From Chryseobacterium gwangjuense (lineage in GTDB: Bacteria > Bacteroidota > Bacteroidia > Flavobacteriales > Weeksellaceae): DNA of 64,000 nt. The notes under the pieces are model-generated. The model ran no database searches, was not told the DNA's origin, and was given only the letters and a program-made list of their open reading frames with translations. The DNA is taken from positions 401,483-465,482 of the forward strand of contig NZ_JAJTNP010000003.1 in the NCBI RefSeq assembly GCF_021311115.1. Reading direction: 5' to 3'. Within the stretch, counting starts at the first letter, position 1, and each line of letters opens with the position of its first letter. Position numbers and translations under genes: made by a program. This document shows positions 43,504-53,008 of this stretch, one piece after another.

Positions 43504-44042
43504 TTCGTCATACTGCTGTAGAAAATCCTGATCATTTGTGTTACGGATTTGCCGAAATACCTTTAAGAAAAGGCTTTGAAGAAGATTTAAAGGTTGTTCA
43601 AATTGATAAAGATTTTGATTGGATTATTTCAAGCCCTTCACAGCGTTGTCAGTTATTAGCACAATATTTTCAGTTGAATTACGAAACAGATGAAAGGATT
43701 CGTGAAATGAATTTCGGAGATTGGGAACTGAAAAAATGGTCAGAAATTCCCGAAGAGGAAATCAATCCTTGGTATGAAGATTTCATTACTAGAAAAGCTA
43801 AAAACGGAGAGAATTTATTGGAAATGCAAATCCGTGTTTCTGAGTTTTGGAATGAATTGATTTCGAAAGAAAACGTCAACAAAATTTTAATTGTTACCCA
43901 CGCAGGAGTCATTCGATTAATACTTCAGACTATTCTTCAGTTTCCTTTGAAAAATATGTTCAATATTCAGATCGATTACGGGAAAAAGGTTGTAATTGAT
44001 GTGAAAAATGAACAGGTTTCTATTAAAAAAATGAATATTTAA
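43488..44042 (+). CDS. cobC: Alpha-ribazole phosphatase / histidine phosphatase
   Basis: A 184-residue histidine phosphatase: MEIHLIRHTAVE with the catalytic RH, MNFGDWELKKW and ILIVTHAGVIRLIL with the second His. Placed behind cobT and cobS it should dephosphorylate alpha-ribazole phosphate or cobalamin phosphate. The cluster lacks cobU/cobP, which must be elsewhere if the loop pathway is complete. Confidence 0.9.
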   Translation: MEIHLIRHTAVENPDHLCYGFAEIPLRKGFEEDLKVVQIDKDFDWIISSPSQRCQLLAQYFQLNYETDERIREMNFGDWELKKWSEIPEEEINPWYEDFITRKAKNGENLLEMQIRVSEFWNELISKENVNKILIVTHAGVIRLILQTILQFPLKNMFNIQIDYGKKVVIDVKNEQVSIKKMNI

Positions 44043-44050
44043 AATAAAAA

Positions 44051-44211
44051 TAACCTTGCAAGTTACAAAGACCTGCAAGGTTGGGTCATTAGTTTTTTGG
44101 GTTTAAGCGCAAAGACGCAATTTGTTTTATTAGTTGTTTTAAGGCGCAAGGATTTTATCTTCGATAAAATTGTATTTGCATGGTGAATTTTTGTTTCAAG
44201 ACAAAAGAAAA
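44051..44211. repeat. Extragenic palindromes between cobC and rtcB
   Basis: AACCTTGCA (44052-44060) pairs with TGCAAGGTT (44074-44082) but no T run follows. Next come two GCGCAA motifs, a perfect hairpin ATTTTATC-TTC-GATAAAAT (44152-44170), then the second copy of the 28-bp repeat (44184-44211). The composition looks like dispersed extragenic repeats; no gene is seen. Confidence 0.6.
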
Positions 44212-44214
44212 ATA

Positions 44215-45624
<1,410 letters not shown>

Positions 45625-45643
45625 TTAACCGCCTTCCACTCCT

Positions 45644-45706
45644 GCTTTTTTGCTCCACTTCGTTTCTCAAAAAGAGCTTCGTTCAAGTCGGGCTGCGGTG
45701 TTTACA
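45644..45706 (-). repeat. Candidate dispersed extragenic element upstream of rtcB
   Basis: On the minus strand a G/C-richer stretch beginning CGCAGCCCGACTTGAACG, with GAGCTCTTTTTGAGAAACG and GAAGTGGAGC, ending in GGAGTGGAAGGCGG. It does not encode a protein and stands out in composition from neighbours. It resembles intergenic repeats I associate with flavobacterial genomes; copy number cannot be judged here. Confidence 0.45.
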
Positions 45707-45719
45707 TCTGTCATTTTTG

Positions 45720-45910
45720 TAACCTTGATGAGATTCGAACTCACATTCCAAATTGGCATTGAGGCTGTAAATACGCTTCCCTACTTTTCTCAGAATTTCG
45801 GTGCTTCTGTAAACTCTACCCATTAGTCCGCGCAGGTCTAACGGGAATATCCCCAAACTCTACGAATACGTAAATTTTTCCGTAGGCTTTTCCTTTTAAG
45901 CTACAAGGTC
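45720..45910 (-). ncRNA. tRNA-like RNA (about 191 nt) upstream of rtcB
   Basis: Read on the minus strand, the 5' end GACCTTG pairs with CAAGGTT at the 3' end (7-bp acceptor, one G-U), followed by discriminator A. Positions 8 onward read TAGCTTAAAAGGAAAAGC, a D arm with stem GCTT/AAGC and the conserved GG. Near the 3' end is a T arm GTGAG-TTCGAAT-CTCAT. The anticodon/variable region is replaced by about 125 nt containing local hairpins (CTACG/CGTAG, GGGA/TCCC, CAGAA/TTCTG). It is not a normal tRNA and shows no ORF. The position before rtcB recalls Y-RNA-like YrlA, which mimics tRNA and is linked to rtcBA in other bacteria. Confidence 0.6.
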
Positions 45911-46002
45911 ATTTTGTTGATGCAAAGTAAAAACTAAAGTGTGCAATGTTTTTGCGTTGTAGAAAAATTTTATATTTTTATTCAAAATTATTTTTAGGCA
46001 AG

Positions 46003-49000
46003 ATGGAAAATTTAAATCCGGAAATATTTCAGGCATTTCAAAACAAACTGAAAACAGGTAATAGAAGAGGTGTTCATTTAAATGCGATTCCCGGAAACTC
46101 AAGATATAAATTTGATCTTGCCCGACTTTCTAAAATTCATAAGAGTCTTCCGGAGCATTTTATCATTAACCTTTTAACGCAAAAGAACGTTAATTTTAAA
46201 TTCTCCATTCATGATAAAATTTCTGATGAGGTTGCTAAAACTCCGGAAAAAGAAAGTATTTACTTATATGAAGATGAAAAAGAAGTTACCGAAAATAAGG
46301 TAGCAGAAGTTGCACTGGTTAAAGATAGAACAAGAGAAGCAGCTTTAGAAAAACTTTCTACCGGTTTAGAAAACCTGATCTTTCAAAACGAAGTCATACG
46401 ATCTGAGAAAGGAATCAATTCTTTGGGATTTGGTTTTCCGATTTTGATCAGGAAAGATATGGATGGACAGATTTCCGCTTCACCTATTCTGATCTGGTCT
46501 GTGAATATAAAACCTGTCAATGAGCTGAATACTTGGGAAATCAGTAGAACCGAAGATGATCCGATCTATGTGAATGAGGTTCTGATCAATCACCTGCAAA
46601 ATGACTCAGGAATTGTATTGGAACAGATTTCTGAAGAAATGCTTGCCGACGGAAAAATAGATAAACCGGAACTGTTAGAGATTTGCCAAACCTTATTAGG
46701 TCAGCTAAAAATCACGCAGAATCTTGATTTTATCTTGAATAATTACGAGGAAATCCCATTCATAAAGCCAAAAGCTTCCTACGATGAACAGCTTCAGAAT
46801 AATGGAGATGCGATTATTATTAAATCTGGTGTTTTCTCTATTTTTGAAGTTCAGAAACAAAATATTATTAATGATTATGAATCGTTGAAGAGGGAATTTA
46901 AACCTCTTGAAAACGAAATAAAACAGGATTTTCAATCTATTACGTCCATTGAAACCGATCCTTCTCAGCAAGGAATTTTAGAATCATTAAAATCACAGAC
47001 GAAAATTCTGATTCAGGGTCCACCGGGTACGGGAAAAAGTCAGACATTGACTGCGGTTTTGGTCAATGCCTTGGAAAATAAACAAAAAACAATTGTTGTT
47101 TGTGAAAAGCAGACTGCATTGGAAGTTTTATATAATGCGCTTCATAAACTAGGTTTGGGGCGTTATTGTGTGATGATTAAAGACAGTATGTCCGACAGAA
47201 AGCTTGTGGTAGATGCTGTCCGAAATACAATTGACCCGGCCGATTTTAAAAAACAGGGACAGCCTTATTCCGTTCAGTCATTGCAAGATCAACTCACAGT
47301 AATTTCACAACATAAAGCAACAATTAATACGGTTCATGAACTCTTGAATTCAGATTTGATTTCGGGCAAAAACTGGACGGAAATTGTCGGTGATCTTTTA
47401 ACATTTCAGGATACCAAGGAAAATATAAATATTCAGGATATTCAGTTTTCTTTTTCAGAAGAAGAAGGTAAGGAGATTGAATATGTTTTGGAAAAAGGAA
47501 AAGAGGTTTATCAGGAGTATCAACCTTTTGAAAAATTATCATTTATTCATCCTGAACAACTGATCCGTGAGAATTTTCATAGCAGCCTGCAGAATTTAGA
47601 TACTTCCTTTCAGTATTATGAGAAAATGTGGGACGAAATCCAGTCGTTAATCATAGATTTTAAACCTGTTTATGAAGAAAATAAAAAGCAGGATTTTAGT
47701 CAGAATTTTCAAAAATTATCATCTTTAATTAACGAAACGGAAGTAATTACTTCTGTGCTGAATGAAAGTTCTGATGAATTTCACCCGGAAATTACGAACG
47801 GATTTTTCTATAAGTTCACTGCATTGTTTTCTTCATCAAAGAAAAAGAAGATCAGCAATCAGAAAAGATTACTGGAAATAAGTTCTTCTATTAAACAGAT
47901 CAGTCTGAATGAGTTTTTCCCTTCGATCGATCTGTCTGATCATCTTTGGAACAATAAAAACGAAATTCTGAATTATCGTCAGAAAATGCAAACTCTTCAG
48001 TCTGAATTTTCTTTTCATTTGAAAGAACAGTTTAATGCCATTGATTTCCTGAATGTATTTGATCCTGTAGTTTCAGGAAAAGAGACTGAGATCATTACTC
48101 AACGAATTCAGCAGCTGAAAAAAAGTATCTCTAATGATCAATGGGTGAAAGATGTAAATTTTGGAAACACCTATCAAAACTTTGATCAGTATCTGATTGC
48201 TATTTTAGATCGATACAGAACGTACAGAAATCATCCTGAAAATCCTTTGTTGGCGGAGTTTAACTGGTTTTATTTTTATCAACCTTTAAGTGTTTTTCAG
48301 AAAAAGATATTGGAGAAACTTCATTCCGTTAACAACTGGAATGCTTCTTTTTATGCTGCCTATTTTCCGCTATTGTTAAATAAATATTCTGATTCGAAAC
48401 TTAATTTTAACGAAAAGAATTACGAAGAAATCTCAAAACAGATTAAACAGTATGGTTCTTCTCAGCAGAATTTTATTCAGTATTTTTGGAATGATGCTCA
48501 GCAAAATGCGGTAAAGAGGTTTGAACAAACGAATAAAGATATTACGGTTGCCAATCTTTATAATAAAAGAAGTAGTGTCAATCATAAAAGGTTAACATTG
48601 AGGCAGATTGTTCAGAAAGACATGGATCTTTTTACTAACTTTTTTCCTATTATTCTTACAACTCCGGATGCTTGCAGCAATCTTTTCCAGGGGAAGAATT
48701 TTTACTTCGATCATGTGGTTTTTGATGAAGCCAGTCAGTTGAAACTGGAAGATAACCTTCCGGCAATGCTGAAAGGGAAAAATATTATTATTGCAGGTGA
48801 TGAGCATCAGATGCCGCCTTCAAATTATTTCAGCAAAGTTTTTGACGGGACAATTGAAGATGAGGATGATATTGAATCTGAAAATGAGGTGATCACGTAT
48901 AAAAACTCTTTGTTAAATATTGAGTCTTTATTGGATTTTGCCACGGAAAGCCAGTTTGAAAAAAATCATCTGGATTTTCATTACCGTTCAAAACATCCTT

Positions 49001-50004
49001 ACTTAATCGACTTTTCTAATCATGCGTTCTACAATTCGCGTTTGAAACCTCTTCCGACAAAATCTGAAACACAACCGATTGAATTCTTTCAGGTGGATGG
49101 AATTTTTGATGAACATACAAATAAGGAAGAAGCGGATAAAGTGTTGGAAATTTTACAAAGTATTCAACCTTTGAAAGAGGGAAATTATCCTTCAGTTGGG
49201 ATTGCCACCTTTAATATCTCACAGAGAAATTATATTAAAAGAAAAATCGTTCAGCAGACCAATCTTCCCGGAAATGAAATTTTTAAAGAAAAAATCCAGG
49301 GATTGGAAGCAGCCGGATTGTTTATTAAAAACCTTGAAAATATTCAGGGTGATGAAAGAGATATTATCATTATGTCGACAACGTATGGAAGAAAATCCGG
49401 TGGGAAATTTATCCAAAGTTTTGGACCGATCAACCATACAAAAGGCTATAAATTATTGAATGTAATTATCACAAGAGCGAAAGAGAAGATCTACGTTTGC
49501 AACTCAATTCCTGAAGATGTTTTCTCAAATTATGAAGATGCTTTGGAGCAGGAAGGTTCGAATAACAGAAAAGCAGTTTTGTATGCGTATCTGGCGTATT
49601 GTAAAGCTGTGAGTGATAAAAATGAAAATCAAAGGATTGAAATTCTAAATACTTTGGATCAGTTCGGATATACCAATCATTCTGAGAAAAACAATAGTTC
49701 CAGTGCTTTCATTGATGTAATTTATAATCAATTACAGAAAGACTTTCCTCATATCAAACTGTTGAAGAACCATCATTTCGGAGGCTATGAATTTGATATT
49801 CTCATTGAAAAAGAAGATGGAAAATCTATTATCGTGGAAGCAATGAGTAAAGAAAAATATTCCGGAAATCTTGGATATCTGGAAGATGTGCATAAAGAAA
49901 AAATAGTACGAAATACAGGTTTTGAATATGTAAGAATATGGAGCCAGAACTGTTGGCAAAACCTTGATGCTGAAATACAAAAAATACATAAAAAAATATC
50001 ATGA
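46003..50004 (+). CDS. SF1 DNA/RNA helicase with C-terminal Vsr-like nuclease domain
   Basis: A 1333-residue protein. Motif I GPPGTGKSQTL (about 340), motif II FDEASQLKLED (about 907), AGDEHQMPP, and late motifs QGDERDIIIMSTT and VIITRAKEKIYV define a UPF1/DNA2-like SF1 helicase. A large coiled insertion separates the RecA lobes. The last 100 residues (YEFDILIEKEDGKSIIVEA ... YVRIWSQNCW) match the MTES_1575/Vsr-like PD-(D/E)XK pattern, but the usual Asp after VE is replaced. The ATG at 46003 begins the domain; a TTG 19 codons earlier is less likely. The next gene overlaps by 4 nt. Role in repair or defence is unknown. Confidence 0.88.
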   Translation: MENLNPEIFQAFQNKLKTGNRRGVHLNAIPGNSRYKFDLARLSKIHKSLPEHFIINLLTQKNVNFKFSIHDKISDEVAKTPEKESIYLYEDEKEVTENKVAEVALVKDRTREAALEKLSTGLENLIFQNEVIRSEKGINSLGFGFPILIRKDMDGQISASPILIWSVNIKPVNELNTWEISRTEDDPIYVNEVLINHLQNDSGIVLEQISEEMLADGKIDKPELLEICQTLLGQLKITQNLDFILNNYEEIPFIKPKASYDEQLQNNGDAIIIKSGVFSIFEVQKQNIINDYESLKREFKPLENEIKQDFQSITSIETDPSQQGILESLKSQTKILIQGPPGTGKSQTLTAVLVNALENKQKTIVVCEKQTALEVLYNALHKLGLGRYCVMIKDSMSDRKLVVDAVRNTIDPADFKKQGQPYSVQSLQDQLTVISQHKATINTVHELLNSDLISGKNWTEIVGDLLTFQDTKENINIQDIQFSFSEEEGKEIEYVLEKGKEVYQEYQPFEKLSFIHPEQLIRENFHSSLQNLDTSFQYYEKMWDEIQSLIIDFKPVYEENKKQDFSQNFQKLSSLINETEVITSVLNESSDEFHPEITNGFFYKFTALFSSSKKKKISNQKRLLEISSSIKQISLNEFFPSIDLSDHLWNNKNEILNYRQKMQTLQSEFSFHLKEQFNAIDFLNVFDPVVSGKETEIITQRIQQLKKSISNDQWVKDVNFGNTYQNFDQYLIAILDRYRTYRNHPENPLLAEFNWFYFYQPLSVFQKKILEKLHSVNNWNASFYAAYFPLLLNKYSDSKLNFNEKNYEEISKQIKQYGSSQQNFIQYFWNDAQQNAVKRFEQTNKDITVANLYNKRSSVNHKRLTLRQIVQKDMDLFTNFFPIILTTPDACSNLFQGKNFYFDHVVFDEASQLKLEDNLPAMLKGKNIIIAGDEHQMPPSNYFSKVFDGTIEDEDDIESENEVITYKNSLLNIESLLDFATESQFEKNHLDFHYRSKHPYLIDFSNHAFYNSRLKPLPTKSETQPIEFFQVDGIFDEHTNKEEADKVLEILQSIQPLKEGNYPSVGIATFNISQRNYIKRKIVQQTNLPGNEIFKEKIQGLEAAGLFIKNLENIQGDERDIIIMSTTYGRKSGGKFIQSFGPINHTKGYKLLNVIITRAKEKIYVCNSIPEDVFSNYEDALEQEGSNNRKAVLYAYLAYCKAVSDKNENQRIEILNTLDQFGYTNHSEKNNSSSAFIDVIYNQLQKDFPHIKLLKNHHFGGYEFDILIEKEDGKSIIVEAMSKEKYSGNLGYLEDVHKEKIVRNTGFEYVRIWSQNCWQNLDAEIQKIHKKIS

Positions 50005-50330
50005 CAGAACAATTAAAAAATTCACCGGAAACCATTCAATTTAAAGAGGTAATCGCTCATATTGATGAAAATTACGATTTTACACCTACGAAATTTACCA
50101 ACGGAAATACGGTAAATGAAGAAAACCAAAATAATGGTTCGTGTAAAGTTTTCAGTTATGCAAAACTGAATGATTTGTCTAAAGAAGATACCTTGAATCT
50201 TTTCGGAGAATTTTACAGAGAAGATGTATTGAAAAATCCTGAAGGAACGGATCATCAGAATATCAGAAACTTTATGGAATTCGGTTGGGACGGAATTGCT
50301 TTTGAGGGAGAAGCTTTAGTGAGAAAATAG
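50001..50330 (+). CDS. HopJ-type III effector family protein
   Basis: A 109-residue protein matching the HopJ family: YDFTPTKFTNGNTVNEENQN, GSCKVFSYAKL, FYREDVLKNPEGTDHQNIR and FGWDGIAFEG. The name comes from a Pseudomonas effector, but the family is widespread in free-living bacteria without type III secretion and its role there is unknown. It overlaps the helicase gene by 4 nt (ATGA), so both are likely cotranslated. Confidence 0.9.
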   Translation: MTEQLKNSPETIQFKEVIAHIDENYDFTPTKFTNGNTVNEENQNNGSCKVFSYAKLNDLSKEDTLNLFGEFYREDVLKNPEGTDHQNIRNFMEFGWDGIAFEGEALVRK

Positions 50331-50350
50331 TTATAAATAATAAGTTTTTA

Positions 50351-50406
50351 ACCACCCCGTCAAAAATTCTGCGAATTTTCGCCACCCCTCCAAAGGAGGG
50401 GAATTT
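50351..50406. repeat. Extragenic GC-rich element with terminator hairpin
   Basis: ACCACCCCGTCAAAAATTC, its partial complement GAATTTTCG, then hairpin CCCCTCC-AAA-GGAGGGG and AATTTT. The CCACCCC/CCCCTCC composition is unlike nearby DNA and resembles dispersed flavobacterial intergenic elements; it probably also terminates the helicase/HopJ transcript. Confidence 0.55.
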
Positions 50407-50444
50407 TACATAATTTAAATTCAGCTTAACCTCAATCTAAGCCT

Positions 50445-51467
50445 ATGTCATCCAATAAAAACGCTTTAATCCGCTATAAAACTTTAGACAAATGTCTCAA
50501 GAATAAGTATCGAAAATATACCTTAGAAGATCTGATCGATGAATGTTCCGAAGCATTGTTTGAATTTGAAGGAAAAGAATCTTTCGTAAGCAAACGTACG
50601 GTACAGTTGGATTTGCAGAATATGCGAAGTGAAAAGTTCGGGTATGAAGCTCCGATTGAAGTGTATGAAAGAAAATATTATAGGTACAGCGATCCTGAAT
50701 ACAGCATTCATAATATTTCGGTGAATGAAAGTGACCTGAAAGCAATGAATAATGCGGTGCAGATTTTGAAGCAGTTCAAGGATTTTTCGATGTTTAAGGA
50801 GATGAACGGGGTAATTCAGAAACTGGAAGATTCTATTCATTCAACTAATCAGAAATCAATTATTCATTTAGATAAAAATGAGCAGTTGAAAGGATTGGAG
50901 CATATTGATGTTTTATATGAAGCGATTCTTAATAAGAAGGTTTTAAAGATTTGTTATAAAAGTTTTAAAGCGAAAGAAGAAAATATTCTGACGGTCCATC
51001 CTCAATTATTGAAAGAATATAACAACCGGTGGTTTTTGATTTGCTGGCATAAAAAAGCAATCTATAATCTTGCTTTAGACAGAATGATAGGTATTGAAAC
51101 AGATCATGAAACGGAATATATTGATAAGGATTTTGATGCAGACCGCTATTTCGGGGAAGTTATTGGTGCGACAGTTTCAGAAACGCAACGTCCTCAAAAT
51201 GTAATATTCATAGTGAATTCCAAACATGCTCCCTATGTGAAAACTAAACCTTTTCATTATTCTCAGGAAATTATCAAAGAAGACGAAAGAGGAACTACTT
51301 TTAAAATCTGTGTTCAGCTCAATTTCGAGTTGGAGCGAATGATTTTGGGAATGGGTGAGTTTTTAACAGTTTTAGGCCCCAGGAAACTGAAACAAAGAAT
51401 TGCTAAAAGTATTCAAATGGCTTATTTAAATTATCAGGAGCTTACTAATAAAAATGAAGAATTATAA
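50445..51467 (+). CDS. WYL-domain transcriptional regulator
   Basis: A 340-residue protein with an N-terminal winged helix (YKTLDKCLKNKYRKYTLEDL and SKRTVQLDLQNMRSE), a central WYL domain (EAILNKKVLKICYKSF, VHPQLLKEYNNRWFLICWH, NLALDRMIGIE) and a C-terminal WCX region. WYL proteins sense nucleic acids or nucleotides and regulate repair or defence genes. It follows the helicase and HopJ genes after an extragenic element; whether it controls them is not shown. Confidence 0.9.
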   Translation: MSSNKNALIRYKTLDKCLKNKYRKYTLEDLIDECSEALFEFEGKESFVSKRTVQLDLQNMRSEKFGYEAPIEVYERKYYRYSDPEYSIHNISVNESDLKAMNNAVQILKQFKDFSMFKEMNGVIQKLEDSIHSTNQKSIIHLDKNEQLKGLEHIDVLYEAILNKKVLKICYKSFKAKEENILTVHPQLLKEYNNRWFLICWHKKAIYNLALDRMIGIETDHETEYIDKDFDADRYFGEVIGATVSETQRPQNVIFIVNSKHAPYVKTKPFHYSQEIIKEDERGTTFKICVQLNFELERMILGMGEFLTVLGPRKLKQRIAKSIQMAYLNYQELTNKNEEL

Positions 51468-51525
51468 TCTCGTTTAATTAAAATGGCTTGAAAATTGTAT
51501 CTCTTAGAAACATAAAATAAATAGT

Positions 51526-51657
51526 ATGAAATCAAGAATATTTAAAGCTGTTCTCGCAATTGTAGCACCTTTGGTAATTGAATTTATAGTAAAGAAAATT
51601 TCCGAAAAACTGGATAAAAAATCACAGGAAGAAGAGCCTAAGAAACTTCCTGCATAA
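51526..51657 (+). CDS. Small membrane protein, 43 aa
   Basis: A 43-codon frame encodes MKSRIFKAVLAIVAPLVIEF, one hydrophobic helix, then a Lys/Glu-rich tail ending EEPKKLPA. It is followed by a strong terminator 33 nt after its stop. No family is recognised. The hydrophobic N-terminus and charged tail are typical of small inner-membrane proteins. Confidence 0.6.
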   Translation: MKSRIFKAVLAIVAPLVIEFIVKKISEKLDKKSQEEEPKKLPA

Positions 51658-51690
51658 AATTAGAAGTAGTTAGATTTATATTTATAGAAA

Positions 51691-51722
51691 AGAGACTGTT
51701 CATTGTGTAACAGTCTCTTTTT
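51691..51722. terminator. Intrinsic terminator between convergent genes
   Basis: 10-bp stem AGAGACTGTT/AACAGTCTCT with an 8-nt loop and a T run. Confidence 0.9.
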
Positions 51723-51734
51723 GTTTTTTGATAA

Positions 51735-52919
51735 TTAAATAAAATCATAAACCCCATTTTTCCAGCCCAATACTTTGGAAGAATCCGCTTTTAGCCAGTT
51801 TTTAAGAACCGTAGCATAAACTTTCCTGAAATCTTCAGTATAAATTAAATCTCCTTCATTTAAGTGGGCTAAATCCGGAAGTGGATTCAAAAGACCTTTT
51901 TTCTTCAGGCTTCCACTGATGAAAAACATCTGGTTTGCTGTTCCGTGGTCGGTTCCGTTACTTGCATTTTGAGCAACACGACGGCCAAATTCTGAGAAGG
52001 TCATTAATAAAATATCATCAAAAAGTCCGTTACTTTTCATATCGGCAACGAAAGATTTTACAGCTTCATTAATGTCTCCGAATAACTTTTTCTGTCTTTC
52101 ATTTTGGTTCACATGCGTATCAAAACTTCCGACAGAAAGATAATAAACCCTTGTATTGATATCAGATTTAATCAATGAAGCAACGGTTTTGAAGTCTTTT
52201 CCCAATTGAGAATTCGGATAGGTCTGCTCAGTTTTTTTTGCTTTACTTTTTTCAAAAATATAATCAGCATTATTGATGGTAGAGCCTAAAGTTTGGTATA
52301 AATAAGAAACCGTTTCATCATCATGGTGATGATCATACAACGATTTGAAATACTTTTCTTGGCTTGTTTGGTACAATCTTTTCGGATCTTTGAAAGCAAA
52401 CGCTTTGTTTTTTTCGCCTTTTAAAGCTAAGCTCAGCATATCATCTACTTCCAGTGCTTGAGTAGGATGCTCACAACGATAACATTCTTCATCCAGAAAT
52501 CGACCTAGCCAGCCTGTTTCTAAATACTCATCACTTTTACTTGCAGAATGCCAGATATCCATGCTTCGGAAGTGAGATTTATCGGGATTCGGATAACCAA
52601 TATTGTTTAAAATTGAGAGTTCACCCTGATCATGGAGCTCTTTAAAATAGGAGAGGGCAGGATTGATCCCCGTTTCGTCATTCAATGCTAAAGAATCTTT
52701 GATTGCGATTTTATTTCTTTCTTTAAAATAAATATCGTTTTTGGTAGGAATGATCGTATTCAGACCGTCATTTCCTCCTGTGAATTGTAGTACGACAAGT
52801 ATTTTCTGATCGGGTACCAACGCTTCGTCGAATGTCATTGCTTTCAGGAAATTTGGCATCAAAAAAGATGCGGTAGCCAATGAACTTATTTTTAGGAATT
52901 CTCTTCTTTTGATTAACAT
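51735..52919 (-). CDS. DUF1501 protein with Tat signal
   Basis: A 394-residue protein with an N-terminal twin-arginine signal (LIKRREFLKISSLATASF), then FTGGNDGLNTIIPTKND, the DUF1501 start, and later MTFSEFGRRVAQNASNGTDHGT, which resembles the metal site of sulfatase/alkaline-phosphatase-fold enzymes. DUF1501 proteins nearly always occur with DUF1800, whose gene is directly upstream (89-nt gap). The pair is presumed to act outside the cytoplasm; the reaction is unknown. Confidence 0.92.
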   Translation of the reverse strand: MLIKRREFLKISSLATASFLMPNFLKAMTFDEALVPDQKILVVLQFTGGNDGLNTIIPTKNDIYFKERNKIAIKDSLALNDETGINPALSYFKELHDQGELSILNNIGYPNPDKSHFRSMDIWHSASKSDEYLETGWLGRFLDEECYRCEHPTQALEVDDMLSLALKGEKNKAFAFKDPKRLYQTSQEKYFKSLYDHHHDDETVSYLYQTLGSTINNADYIFEKSKAKKTEQTYPNSQLGKDFKTVASLIKSDINTRVYYLSVGSFDTHVNQNERQKKLFGDINEAVKSFVADMKSNGLFDDILLMTFSEFGRRVAQNASNGTDHGTANQMFFISGSLKKKGLLNPLPDLAHLNEGDLIYTEDFRKVYATVLKNWLKADSSKVLGWKNGVYDFI

Positions 52920-53008
52920 ACAATTAGGTTTTAGGTTAAAGATGATAGGCTACAGGTGATTCAGGCGACTTTAACAATCTGCTAAAATCTACTACCTGCT
53001 ACCTAAAA

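Noticed and set aside
45720..45910. tmRNA or group I intron in a tRNA
   Set aside because: Too short for tmRNA, the D arm is intact whereas tmRNA lacks it, and no tag reading frame is seen. No complete group I P/Q/R/S core was found. A tRNA-like ncRNA remains the best description.
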